Assembly: GCA_963713505.1 (NCBI GenBank)
Contig: CAVQMC010000025.1
Span: 1-64,000 of the forward strand
DNA length: 64,000 nucleotides
Source: CAVQMC01 sp963713505
GTDB taxonomy: Bacteria > Bacteroidota > Ignavibacteria > Ignavibacteriales > Ignavibacteriaceae
Reading direction: 5' to 3'
Shown here: positions 30,808 to 39,924 of the stretch, in pieces
Position numbering within the stretch: the first letter of the stretch is position 1
How the letters are laid out: the number at the start of each line of letters is the position of its first letter
Notes under the pieces: generated by a model
Databases searched by the model: none
What the model was told of the DNA's origin: nothing
What the model saw: only the letters and a program-made list of their open reading frames with translations
Made by a program: the position numbers and the translations under genes

Positions 30808-31808
30808 AAGATTATTTTTCTTTTTCATTTGTCTTTTTTCAATAAATATTTTTGCTCAAAATTATCCCGATCCAACTAGTTGATAGTTTAATAAGAACTG
30901 GAATAAATGATATTATAAATCAAAATTATAATTCTGCTGATTCTGTTTTTAATAAACTCAATTCTGAATTCCCCTTGCTTCCATTCGGAAAAATTTATTT
31001 AGCCGCTTTAAATATTTCCAGATCTTATGTTCTTAATGAAGATTATAATGACAGTTTAATTACAAAAAATTTAAACGATGCTGAAAATACAGCTGAAAAT
31101 TTAATTGATGAAAACCCGGATAATATTTGGAACATATATTCGAAAGCTTTAGCTGAAGGTTATTACGCTTATTACAAAGCTTTAAAGGAAAATTGGCTTT
31201 CCGCAGTTTCCACTGGGTTTGATGCAATTAAAGATTTCGAGAAATGTCTTTCTATTGATCCCAATTTTCATGAGTCAATGATTGCAATTGGTTCTTACGA
31301 ATATTGGAAAAGTAAAAAAGCGGATTGGATTCCATTTATTGAAGATGAAAGAAAAGACGGTATTAATTATTTAAAAGAAAGCTATTCAAAATTCTTCTTA
31401 CAATAAATATCTTGCTATTAATTCTTTAATTTGGATTTACATTGATGAAAAAGATTTTGATTCAGCTCAGAAACTGGCAGAAAAAACTGTAAATGAATAT
31501 CCTGAAAGTATCTTTTTAAATGGGATTTGGCAAGAGTCTGTGAAGAAACAAATATTGCAAAATCAATTGAATTATACAATCAAATATTGACTTCATACAA
31601 ACATTCCTGCACTATAAATATTTACAATTCAATAATTCTAAATCATATAATTGCTCAAATGTATTCTAAATTGAATGAAAAAGAAAAAGCTTTAAAATTA
31701 TGTGATGAAATTCTCTCAATTAAGCTTACCGAAAAAGAAAAAGATAAACTGGAAAACCGTTTAGAAAGAGTGAAAAAGCTAAAAAAGGAACTTTCGGGTG
31801 AAAAATGA
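30794..31808 (+). pseudogene. Secreted TPR-like protein with three frameshifts
   Basis: A signal peptide (LFFFFICLFSINIFAQ) is encoded from TTG 30794 and runs to NYPDPT. Skipping A878 (30878) continues into VDSLIRTGINDIINQ and TPR-like helices up to LKESYSK. Skipping T31392 continues SSYNKYLAINSLIWIYIDEKDF to PESIFL. A missing base in the A-run near 31519 then restores WDLARVCEETNIAKSIELYN to the end. The joined product is about 337 residues of TPR-like repeats. Three lesions in one kilobase make this the best candidate for a genuine pseudogene here, although the sequence error that may affect other genes could also explain it. Confidence 0.7.
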
Positions 31809-31900
31809 GTAATTGGAAAGTGTGAAGTTGATTTTATATATTAACTTGAATTAAGTATATTTTTCCTCATTTTATGGGAAAAACTTAGAATTTATTTTAT

Positions 31901-34072
31901 ATGAAGATATCCGAACCTAAAACTCAGAAGATGCTGGAGAATTTAATTAGTGTTTGCAAAAAACATTTGGTAAATGTAGATGTAAACCTGATTAAAAAAG
32001 GATTTGAACTCAGCCTTGAAGCTCATAAAAATGACCTTCGTGCTTCCGGCGAACCGTACTTTACTCATCCTTATGAAGTTGCTATTATTGTTGCAACGGA
32101 ACTTCCCTTAGATGATGTGACAGTTGTAAGTGCTTTACTTCATGATGTTGTCGAAGATACTGAATTCAATCTTGAGTTATTGGAAAAAGAATTTGGAAAA
32201 GAAGTCGCAGAAATTGTTGACGGTGTTACAAAGATAAGCGGAATATTTAAAGGCCAGGAAATTGTTCAGGCTGAAAATTATAGAAAACTTTTATTATCGA
32301 TGGTTCGTGATGTAAGAGTAATTTTAGTAAAGTTTGCGGACCGTCTTCATAACATGAGAACTCTTGAATATGTGAATCCGGAAAAACAGAGAAGAATTGC
32401 ACAGGAAACTTTGGAAATTTATGCTCCTTTTGCAAACAGATTCGGACTCGGACAGGTAAAGTGGGAACTGGAAGATCTTTCATTTAAATACTTAAACAGG
32501 GAAGCCTACGAAGAACTGGTAAGAAAAATTAAAAGTAAAAGAAGAGAAAGAGAATCTTATATTAAAAAATTTACAGATCCTGTTCTTGATAAACTTGACG
32601 AATATAATCTTAAGTATGAAATATCCGGAAGACCGAAACATCTTTATAGTATATATAGGAAAATGGTAACCCGCAATAAACCATTTGAAGAAATTTACGA
32701 TTTGTTTGCAATTAGAATAATTCTGGATACCGAAAATACAAATGACTGCTATACAACTTTAGGTATAGTTAATCAAATGTATATGCCTGTTCCTGATAGA
32801 TTTAAAGATTATATATCAATTCCAAAAACAAATAACTATCAATCAATCCATACAACCGTAGTTGGTCCTGAAGGACGTCTTGTTGAAGTTCAAATAAGAA
32901 CCAGAAAAATGCATGAGGTTGCTGAAAAAGGCGTAGCCGCTCATTGGCGCTATAAAGAACATAAAAATGCTTCGGATAAAGATCTGGAAAATTGGGTGAA
33001 CTGGATTAGGGATATATTTGAAAATGCTTCCAAAGACGAAGCTCGAAAAGATCTTTTGGAAAACTTTAAATTAAATCTTTATCAGGATGAGATTTATGTT
33101 TTTACTCCGAAAGGAGATTTAAGAAGACTTCCGGTTAATTCTAGTCCTGTAGATTTCGCTTTTGAAATTCATAGTAAACTCGGTGAACATTGTATTGGAG
33201 CAAAAGTTAACGGTAAAATCGTTCCTTTAGATACTATACTTCACAGCGGCGATCAGGTTGAAGTTATTTCTTCAAAAAATCAGCATCCGAATAAAAACTG
33301 GATAAAATTTGTAACAACTCATAAGGCAAAATCTGCTATTCGTAAATGGATTAACAAAGAAGAAGAAAGTGTTGTAAAAGCTGGTAAAGATATTTGGGAA
33401 AAGAAAATTAAAAAACTTAAACTAACTTTTGAGCCTGCTGATATGGTAAAGTTGATTCAAAATTTAAAGTTCGAAAACAACAGGCAGTTCTTTAAAGCGA
33501 TCGCTCAAAATCATCTGAATTTGGATGAAGTATTGACAGCATCACAGGAAAGAGAGAAAAAAGAAAAGGTTCCTGTTTTGGAATTTGATTCATTTGCCAG
33601 ATCAGCGAGAAATGATATCGGAGGAATTCTAGTTGAAGGAACCGATACAAATATTTTATATTCCTATGCAAAATGCTGCAACCCGATTCCCGGAGATCCT
33701 GTAATCGGTTATATAACTATTGGAGAAGGAATTAAAATTCACCGAAAAACCTGCAGTAATTTGCTGAAAATTTCCGAAAAAGATGGAAGTAAACTGGTAC
33801 CGGTTCAATGGCCCGAAACAGAAGAATCGTTATTCGTTGCCGGTATTACTATTATGGGAGAAGATTCACCGGGAATTTTAAATGAAATTTCTCATGCAAT
33901 TGTTTCATTTCAAAATACAAATATTAAATCTATAAATATTAATACCGGTGATTCAACTTTTGAAGGAAGCGTAACACTTTACGTTCATAATCTGGAACAC
34001 TTATCCAGAATTATAGAAAGACTAAAAAAATTGAAAGGAATTTATTCTGTTGAAAGATTTGAAAGTGTTTAA
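31901..34072 (+). CDS. Bifunctional (p)ppGpp synthetase/hydrolase RelA/SpoT
   Basis: 723 residues with the complete long-RSH layout. The HD hydrolase domain (about 40-195) has the active-site pair in LLHDVVEDT. The synthetase domain (about 250-360) has YDLFAIRIIL and NYQSIHTTVVGPEG. A TGS domain (about 400-460) begins IYVFTPKGDLRRLP, the zinc-finger-like region is AKCCNPIPGDPVIGYIT, and an ACT domain lies at about 650-723. The intact HD motif argues for a bifunctional enzyme controlling the stringent response. The stop overlaps the ATG of ruvX by one base. Confidence 0.95.
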   Translation: MKISEPKTQKMLENLISVCKKHLVNVDVNLIKKGFELSLEAHKNDLRASGEPYFTHPYEVAIIVATELPLDDVTVVSALLHDVVEDTEFNLELLEKEFGKEVAEIVDGVTKISGIFKGQEIVQAENYRKLLLSMVRDVRVILVKFADRLHNMRTLEYVNPEKQRRIAQETLEIYAPFANRFGLGQVKWELEDLSFKYLNREAYEELVRKIKSKRRERESYIKKFTDPVLDKLDEYNLKYEISGRPKHLYSIYRKMVTRNKPFEEIYDLFAIRIILDTENTNDCYTTLGIVNQMYMPVPDRFKDYISIPKTNNYQSIHTTVVGPEGRLVEVQIRTRKMHEVAEKGVAAHWRYKEHKNASDKDLENWVNWIRDIFENASKDEARKDLLENFKLNLYQDEIYVFTPKGDLRRLPVNSSPVDFAFEIHSKLGEHCIGAKVNGKIVPLDTILHSGDQVEVISSKNQHPNKNWIKFVTTHKAKSAIRKWINKEEESVVKAGKDIWEKKIKKLKLTFEPADMVKLIQNLKFENNRQFFKAIAQNHLNLDEVLTASQEREKKEKVPVLEFDSFARSARNDIGGILVEGTDTNILYSYAKCCNPIPGDPVIGYITIGEGIKIHRKTCSNLLKISEKDGSKLVPVQWPETEESLFVAGITIMGEDSPGILNEISHAIVSFQNTNIKSININTGDSTFEGSVTLYVHNLEHLSRIIERLKKLKGIYSVERFESV

Positions 34073-34528
34073 TGTCCGGACTTGATAATGATAAATTAAA
34101 AAGAATTTTAGGGATTGATTACGGTAAAAAAAGGATTGGTTTGGCAATCTGCGATCCTCTTTTAACTTTTGGCTATCCGTATAAAACTATCCTTAATGAT
34201 CAAAACCTCTTTAAAAATTTAAAACAGATAGTTCAAAAACAAAATATCCAAAAAATAATTTTAGGATATCCTTACGAACTGAAAAAAAGTCCAACCTCAA
34301 TTACTGAAGATATTTCAAAATTCAAAGAAAAATTAATATAAAGAATTTAAACTGGAAGTAATTCTTTGGGATGAAAAATATACTTCTGCAATTGCAAAAG
34401 AAAAAGTGCTCCAGTCGGTAAATAAAAAATCTAAAAGAAGAGATAAAGGATTACTCGACCAAAATTCTGCCGCAATAATTCTCCAGGAATATTTAGATGA
34501 ATGCCGGAGCAAGCATTCTAAAAATTGA
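34072..34528 (+). CDS. ruvX: Holliday-junction resolvase-like RuvX (YqgF), interrupted by a frameshift
   Basis: The N-terminal part contains the RNase H-like strand ILGIDYGKKRIGLAICDP with the catalytic Asp, and IQKIILGYPYELKKSPT. The frame ends at TAA 34339. Skipping T34339 gives KEFKLEVILWDEKYTS, then SVNKKSKRRDKGLLDQNSAA and IILQEYLDE, the conserved C-terminal acidic residues of the family, to a stop at 34526-34528. The joined protein is about 151 residues, normal for RuvX/YqgF, which acts in pre-16S rRNA processing. The start overlaps the relA/spoT stop. Confidence 0.85.
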
Positions 34529-34590
34529 CATTTAACCTCATAAAAACTATTTTTATTGATAAATAATCATAATTTTGGGAGCATGCTAAT

Positions 34591-34866
34591 ATGCCACATG
34601 ATTCTATCGGAATTATTGAATTTACAGATTATGCTCCTGCTTTTTCTTTTCTAAATAAAATTCTTCAGGATTCAAAAATCAAATTTCTAAATAAAAATAA
34701 GATATCCGATGATATTATTTCTCTAATATTTGAGGGAAATTTTGATTTGCTAAATAAAGAATTTAATGATGCCAAAATAATGTTGAAAAACGGTGAACTA
34801 TTTTCGGAATGTATAATTAAAGATCCGCATGTGAAAGTAAGTAACATTTTTTTGAAAGGAAATTAA
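34591..34866 (+). CDS. Divergent BMC-domain (microcompartment shell) protein
   Basis: 91 residues matching a single BMC domain in order: SIGIIEFTDYAPAFSFLNKI for strand 1 and helix A, KFLNKNKISDDIISLIFEG for the central sheet, and GELFSECIIKDPHVKV for the end, recalling the usual I-P-R-P-H ending. Identity to typical shell hexamers looks low, and the GLA/GFP turn after the first strand is missing. Such proteins form hexameric tiles. It is immediately upstream of a second BMC protein (one-base gap) in a housekeeping neighbourhood with no enzyme core in the window. Confidence 0.65.
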   Translation: MPHDSIGIIEFTDYAPAFSFLNKILQDSKIKFLNKNKISDDIISLIFEGNFDLLNKEFNDAKIMLKNGELFSECIIKDPHVKVSNIFLKGN

Positions 34867-34867
34867 T

Positions 34868-35533
34868 ATGGAAGAAGCAATTGGAATACTGGAAACCAAA
34901 GGTCTTGCCTCTGCAATTAGTGCTGCAGATTCAATTATAAAAAATACTAGCGTTAAGATTTTGGGAAAAGAACAACTTAGCGGAGGTTATGTTAGCATAT
35001 TTATTTACGGTGAACTTTCTTCAGTCAATAAAGCTGTTACAATCGGAAAAGAAAGTGCCGAAAAAATTGCTCCGGTTTTAGCATCAAATATAATCTCAAA
35101 ACCTTCGAAGGAAATTTTTGAACTTCTAAATCTTAAGTTTGAAGAAAATCAACATGAAGAAGAATTTTCAGAAATCGCGGATAAAAAAATTGAATTTCCT
35201 TCTTCCTTGAAACCAAAAGATAAAAGTATTAAGCATGTTGCTTCTAAGGAAAATCAAAAACCTTCTATAAAAAATGAAAATAAAGAGAATTCTGTCAAAA
35301 AGAATGATACTATAATTAGACTAAGAGACGAAGCATTGAAAATTAATGCAGCGGGAAATAAAAAATCAAATAATGTAAAAGAAGTGAATATAGATAATGG
35401 TGATTTGGATTCAATGAATGTTCATCAGCTTAGAAAATTAGCCAGAAGCACCGAAGGGTTTCCAATTAAAGGAAGAGAAATTTCCCGGGCTAACAGAACA
35501 GAATTGTTAATTCACTTTAAAAAAATTGCGTGA
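34868..35533 (+). CDS. BMC-domain protein with C-terminal SAP/Rho-N-like extension
   Basis: 221 residues. Residues 1-85 are a good BMC domain: EAIGILETKGLASAISAADS, VKILGKEQLSGGYVSIFIYG, NKAVTIGKESAEKI, ASNIISKPSKEI. A Lys/Glu/Asn-rich linker (about 100-180) follows, then a small helical C-terminal module (NVHQLRKLARSTEGFPIKGR, then REISRANRTELLIHFKKI) resembling SAP/Rho-N-type nucleic-acid or protein-binding modules. EutK and PduK are precedents for BMC proteins with C-terminal add-ons, but this one is different. It is paired with the preceding gene and followed by a terminator. Confidence 0.75.
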   Translation: MEEAIGILETKGLASAISAADSIIKNTSVKILGKEQLSGGYVSIFIYGELSSVNKAVTIGKESAEKIAPVLASNIISKPSKEIFELLNLKFEENQHEEEFSEIADKKIEFPSSLKPKDKSIKHVASKENQKPSIKNENKENSVKKNDTIIRLRDEALKINAAGNKKSNNVKEVNIDNGDLDSMNVHQLRKLARSTEGFPIKGREISRANRTELLIHFKKIA

Positions 35534-35538
35534 AATTT

Positions 35539-35564
35539 AACTCCGCTCAAAGTGGAGTTTTTTT
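35539..35564 (+). terminator. Terminator after the BMC pair
   Basis: Stem AACTCC / GGAGTT with a 9-base loop, followed by T residues, starting 6 bases after the stop of the second BMC gene. Confidence 0.78.
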
Positions 35565-35579
35565 ATATTTATTTTACTT

Positions 35580-35587
35580 TATATTTG
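35580..35587 (+). promoter_or_regulatory. Candidate -7 element just before the CdaR-like gene
   Basis: TATATTTG matches TAnnTTTG; no clear TTTG lies 19-21 bases upstream (only T-rich sequence). The ATG is at 35592, so a transcript from this element would be leaderless or nearly so. Confidence 0.3.
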
Positions 35588-35591
35588 TAAA

Positions 35592-36506
35592 ATGAAGAAA
35601 AATCTCCATATAGTAATCCTTTCTGTTCTTTTTTCAATTATCCTTTGGGGATCAATATCTTTATCGGATGATTATTATGCTACATACGAAATTCCGATTA
35701 GATTAGTAAATTTTCCTAAAGGTTATACAACCGGAACTCCAATTCCACAAAAGGTTTCAATCAAATTAAAAGGACACGGCTGGAAATTGATTTCAGTTGC
35801 CATCAGCGGCAAATCGGATTATTTAATTTCGGTTGAAGGTGACAGCGGAAAAAGATATGTAAATCTTTATAACTATTTAACCGAAAACCAATGGCTTTCC
35901 AGCGATATGGAAGTAATAGATATTACTCCAGATACATTATCTTTTTATGTAGAAAGAATTTCTCACAAAAAAGTTGCAGTTATTTCAGATTTAAATTTAA
36001 AATTTAAACCGGGATATGGACTTGCAACGCCATTAAAAATAACCCCTGATTCTACAATTGTAAACGGACCTGTAAGTAAATTAAAAAATTTAAATGCTGT
36101 TCCAACAGAAAATATTACTATTGAAAATCTAGATGATCAAAAGATAGCCAGAGTTCCGTTAAAAAATATTCAGGGAATGGATTATGAATCTGCTTTAGTA
36201 AATGTTTTTCTTAATGTTCAAAAAATTGTAGATAAAAACATTGATAATTTACCTGTTGAAATTTTAGATGTTCCGAGAGACAGGAGTGTAGTTTTACTGC
36301 CGAATAAAATAAGTATAGGAATTAGAGGAGGAATCGACATTCTTGGTAAACTGACTTCGGATGATTTTAAAGCATATTTAAATTACCGTGATGTTGTTCT
36401 GGATACTGTCGGCAGTGTTGTTCCGCAAATTAAACTTCCTATAAATACATCTTTAATTTATATAAAACCCGAAAGACTTAGATATATTATTAAAAAATTC
36501 AATTAA
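35592..36506 (+). CDS. CdaR/YbbR-like membrane-anchored protein
   Basis: 304 residues: one N-terminal TM (LHIVILSVLFSIILWGSISL) then extracytoplasmic YbbR-type repeats, seen in YEIPIRLVNFPKGY, QKVSIKLKGHGWKL, PDSTIVNGPVSKLKNL and LPNKISIGIRGGIDIL. In Firmicutes CdaR regulates the CdaA diadenylate cyclase, but no cdaA lies in this window, so a c-di-AMP role is unproven. It starts its own transcript after the terminator at 35539 and is 7 bases upstream of tmk. Confidence 0.72.
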   Translation: MKKNLHIVILSVLFSIILWGSISLSDDYYATYEIPIRLVNFPKGYTTGTPIPQKVSIKLKGHGWKLISVAISGKSDYLISVEGDSGKRYVNLYNYLTENQWLSSDMEVIDITPDTLSFYVERISHKKVAVISDLNLKFKPGYGLATPLKITPDSTIVNGPVSKLKNLNAVPTENITIENLDDQKIARVPLKNIQGMDYESALVNVFLNVQKIVDKNIDNLPVEILDVPRDRSVVLLPNKISIGIRGGIDILGKLTSDDFKAYLNYRDVVLDTVGSVVPQIKLPINTSLIYIKPERLRYIIKKFN

Positions 36507-36513
36507 GTAAAAA

Positions 36514-37140
36514 ATGTTTATCTCTTTTGAAGGAATTGACTTTTGTGGTAAATCCACTCAAGTTGAATTATTAAAAAAATATCTCTTATCCCAAAACAAA
36601 ATTGTGAAAATTATAAGAGAACCCGGCGGAACTGATTTATCGGAAGAAATTAGAACTATTTTGCTGGATAAAAACAACAATCATATGTTTATGGAAACGG
36701 AGATATTTTTGTTTTCTGCATGCAGGGCTCAGTTAGTCAGAGAAAAAATTAGACCTTATCTTGAAAAGAAAATATATGTAATTTCCGATAGGTTTCACGA
36801 TTCTACTACAGCATATCAAGGTTTTGGAAGAGGAATTCCAATTGAAACTGTAGAAAAAATTAATAAACTTGCTATCGGAAATACAATTCCGGATTTAACT
36901 TTTTTTATTGATATCCCGGTTGAAACTGCTGAGCAAAGAAAATCACTTAAAACAAAAATGGATTTGGACAGAATTGAAAGTACCGAAGGTGATTTTTATA
37001 GAAAAGTCAGGGAGGGATATATTCATCTTGCAAAAAATGAAAAAAGATTTAGAAGAATTGACGGAACACTTACTATTGAAGAAATTCATAATAAAATATT
37101 AAATGAAATTTTATTGTTTGAGAAAAAGGAGTTTGTATGA
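36514..37140 (+). CDS. tmk: Thymidylate kinase
   Basis: 208 residues, normal length. P-loop FEGIDFCGKSTQ, then REPGGTDLSEEIR (the DR/E-P-G-G-T block), and the DRFHDSTTAYQGFGRG block for substrate binding. It phosphorylates dTMP to dTDP. The stop overlaps the next ATG (ATGA). Confidence 0.95.
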   Translation: MFISFEGIDFCGKSTQVELLKKYLLSQNKIVKIIREPGGTDLSEEIRTILLDKNNNHMFMETEIFLFSACRAQLVREKIRPYLEKKIYVISDRFHDSTTAYQGFGRGIPIETVEKINKLAIGNTIPDLTFFIDIPVETAEQRKSLKTKMDLDRIESTEGDFYRKVREGYIHLAKNEKRFRRIDGTLTIEEIHNKILNEILLFEKKEFV

Positions 37141-38786
37141 GCTTTAATAAAGCATATAAATATGTATTAGCCGGATTTGTTATAATTCTGTTTTCCGGAT
37201 TTTTTCAAGGGAACGATATATACTTTGAAATTTCCAAAAACATAGATCTTTTTGGAAAAGTTTATAAAGAAATTTCAACAGACTATGTTGATACAATAAA
37301 TCCCAAAGAATTTATGAGAGCCGGAATAAGAGGAATGCTCGGTTCTTTAGATCCTTACACAATTTTTATTGATGAAAACGAAAAAGAAGATATTGACTTA
37401 TTAACAAACGGAAAATACGGAGGAGTTGGAATTTCAATAGGTGTAAGAGGAGATAATGTTACAATCGTTGAAGTACTCGACGGATATTCGGCGCAAAAAC
37501 AAGGTGTTAGAATTGGTGATATTTTATATGAAGCCGCAGGTACAAAAATAACTCCCGAAAATGTAGATGAAATTTCTTCCTTAGTTAAAGGTGAACCTGG
37601 GACAACTGTGGGAATTAAAATAATTAGAAACGACGGCAAAGATACTCTTTCTTTTAACTTAATAAGAGAAGAAGTTATAGTTAAAACATTAACATATTAC
37701 GGATTTTATCCGAAGAACAGCAACAATGTATATTTAAAGCTCACAAGTTTCAGCAGATCTGCTGCAGATGAGATTACAAAAGCGTTAAGAGAATTAAAAG
37801 CTCAAAAGGATATCAAATCAATTGTTCTTGATTTAAGAGGAAATCCCGGCGGACTTTTGGATATTGCAGTAAACATTTGTGATAAATTTTTGCCTAAAGG
37901 GGATTTAATTGTTACAACAAAAGGAAGAGAAGAAAACTCTGAAAAAAAATATACTGCTAATGAAGAACCGCTTGTAGGCAATGCAAGATTAGCTGTTCTA
38001 GTTAACGGAAATTCGGCATCTGCTTCAGAAATTACGGCTGGGGCAATGCAGGACCATGATAGAGGGGTTATAATCGGAACAAAATCTTTTGGAAAAGGCT
38101 TAGTACAGACTATAACTCCTTTGGATTATAATACTTCGCTTAAAATAACAACGGCTAAATATTATACTCCAAGCGGAAGATGTATTCAAAAAATAGATTA
38201 TTCAAATAATAACAAAGTTATTTCTTCAAAAGATTCAATTTCAAAAGCAGCATATTATACGGATAATAAAAGGGAAGTATACGGAAGCGGTGGAATTACT
38301 CCGGATTCCACAGTAAAATTTATTATTGAAGGAGGAGTAACAAAAGAGCTTTTAGCTAAAGGATTATTCTTTCAATTTGCGGATCATTATTATTACAAAC
38401 ATCCGGGTGAAGATTTTAATAAATTAGATGATAATGTATTATTTAAAGATTTATTGAATTATCTTAAGCAGGAAAATTTCACATATCAGTCTGAAGCAGA
38501 AAAAAACATAAATAAAATGATAAGCGACAGCGAAAGTAAAAATCTTGATAAAGAATTAATTACGGATTTAAAACTTGTAAAATCTCAATATGATAAACTA
38601 GACAACAGCGAATATAAAATTTATAAAGATGAAATTATTAGAGAAATAAAAGTTGAACTAGCTTCAAGATACAACGGAAACGAAGGTAAAGTTGAAGAAT
38701 TTTTAAAATTTGATCCGCAATTTGAAACTGCATATAAAGTTGTTTCCGATTCGGAAGTTTATAATAAATTATTACATGCTAATTGA
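37137..38786 (+). CDS. C-terminal processing peptidase (S41, CtpA/Prc family)
   Basis: 549 residues: N-terminal signal/TM (YVLAGFVIILFSGFFQG), a PDZ domain (about 90-170; GGVGISIGVRGDNVTIVE), and a peptidase S41 core with the nucleophile Ser in NGNSASASEITAGAMQ and the general-base Lys in GTKSFGKGLVQT, both intact. A C-terminal helical part (about 430-549) follows. It trims the C-termini of envelope proteins in the periplasm. It overlaps tmk by four bases and the TauE-like gene by four. Confidence 0.93.
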   Translation: MSFNKAYKYVLAGFVIILFSGFFQGNDIYFEISKNIDLFGKVYKEISTDYVDTINPKEFMRAGIRGMLGSLDPYTIFIDENEKEDIDLLTNGKYGGVGISIGVRGDNVTIVEVLDGYSAQKQGVRIGDILYEAAGTKITPENVDEISSLVKGEPGTTVGIKIIRNDGKDTLSFNLIREEVIVKTLTYYGFYPKNSNNVYLKLTSFSRSAADEITKALRELKAQKDIKSIVLDLRGNPGGLLDIAVNICDKFLPKGDLIVTTKGREENSEKKYTANEEPLVGNARLAVLVNGNSASASEITAGAMQDHDRGVIIGTKSFGKGLVQTITPLDYNTSLKITTAKYYTPSGRCIQKIDYSNNNKVISSKDSISKAAYYTDNKREVYGSGGITPDSTVKFIIEGGVTKELLAKGLFFQFADHYYYKHPGEDFNKLDDNVLFKDLLNYLKQENFTYQSEAEKNINKMISDSESKNLDKELITDLKLVKSQYDKLDNSEYKIYKDEIIREIKVELASRYNGNEGKVEEFLKFDPQFETAYKVVSDSEVYNKLLHAN

Positions 38787-39595
38787 TTGAAATAGTTTTA
38801 TTAATCCTTTTTTTAATTATTGGTTATTTCACCGGACTATTTTCTGCAATGGTAGGAATCGGCGGAGGACTGCTTTTTGTTCCAATTTTATATTTAACTC
38901 TGCCTTACGCCGGAATTGAAAATTCTCAAATTACATACATAGTACTTGCCACTTCATTATTTGCAGCAAGTATTAATACTTTAAGTGCTTTTCTGAATCA
39001 CTTTTGGGTAAAGAATATTATTCTTAGAAAAGTAATATTTTTTGCAATTGGAACCGCTATTTCATCGGTTTTTTCTTCTTTATATACTCCATCAATTGAT
39101 CCTTTATATTTAAAAATAATCTTTGCGGTAGTTTTTCTTTTAATATCTTTAAAAATGTTTTTTGAGAACAGAAGAAAAACAGAAATAAGAGAAAAAACTC
39201 TTTTAACAAATGATTTTTATCTTATTTTATTTGGATTATTAATTGGTCCGGTTCCAGCATTTGTAGGAATCGGCGGAGGCATTTTGTTCGTTCCGGTTTT
39301 AATATACTTTTATCATATTGATATTAAAAAAGCAATCGGAACATCTGCCGGAATTGTTTTTATAACTACGGCATTAACATCTTTTTCATATATGTTTCAA
39401 AAACCTTCAATAGAACCTGTCAACTTTCAAATTGGATATGTATATCTTCTTGCTGGAATACCGTTAGGTTTAGGTGCAATTTTCGGGGCTGCAAATGGAG
39501 TAAGAATAATGGTTAAATCTTCTTCTGTTTTTATTAAAAAAATATTTGCTTTCTTATTGCTTATAGCAGTTCTAAAAATTATTTTAGAATTATGA
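38783..39595 (+). CDS. TauE/SafE family permease
   Basis: 270 residues with about eight TMs. Two homologous halves each carry the glycine-rich block: FSAMVGIGGGLLFVPILYL near the start and PAFVGIGGGILFVPVLIYF near residue 160, the TauE/SafE signature. Members export sulfite or organosulfur anions or act as uncharacterised transporters; the substrate is not evident. The TTG start overlaps the S41 stop. Confidence 0.88.
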   Translation: MIEIVLLILFLIIGYFTGLFSAMVGIGGGLLFVPILYLTLPYAGIENSQITYIVLATSLFAASINTLSAFLNHFWVKNIILRKVIFFAIGTAISSVFSSLYTPSIDPLYLKIIFAVVFLLISLKMFFENRRKTEIREKTLLTNDFYLILFGLLIGPVPAFVGIGGGILFVPVLIYFYHIDIKKAIGTSAGIVFITTALTSFSYMFQKPSIEPVNFQIGYVYLLAGIPLGLGAIFGAANGVRIMVKSSSVFIKKIFAFLLLIAVLKIILEL

Positions 39596-39924
39596 AAGAG
39601 TTAAAAATTATTTTTAGAAGAGATCCCGGATATATAGAATGTCCATCATGTAATTCATATAATTCTCTCTACAGGTCTCATTCAAGAAATTTTTGGGAAA
39701 ATCTTTTAAAGAATTTAACTTTTTATAAAATTTACAGATGCAAAAATTGCGGGTGGCGAGGATATCTTACTTCGTTTATAATTACATCTAAATCCGTAAG
39801 GAATATATTATTTTTTACTTTGCTTGCTTTAGTAGCAGCTTTTATTGTACTCCAAGTTCTGCACAGGTTTATTCATTATTTTATTTTTAAAAACAATACA
39901 AATTGCGTTATATCACTTAAATAA
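39592..39924 (+). CDS. Small zinc-ribbon membrane protein
   Basis: 110 residues. Two CxxC pairs, ECPSCNSYNS and YRCKNCGWRG, form a rubredoxin-like zinc ribbon, followed by one TM (NILFFTLLALVAAFIVLQVL). No family or function is recognised. It overlaps the preceding stop by four bases and is the last gene before the long gap upstream of the respiratory block. Confidence 0.6.
   Translation: MKELKIIFRRDPGYIECPSCNSYNSLYRSHSRNFWENLLKNLTFYKIYRCKNCGWRGYLTSFIITSKSVRNILFFTLLALVAAFIVLQVLHRFIHYFIFKNNTNCVISLK

Noticed and set aside
34591..34866. Possible toxin-antitoxin or CRISPR-associated pair at the BMC genes
   Set aside because: No CRISPR-like repeats, no toxin fold; the second protein is a clear BMC domain.
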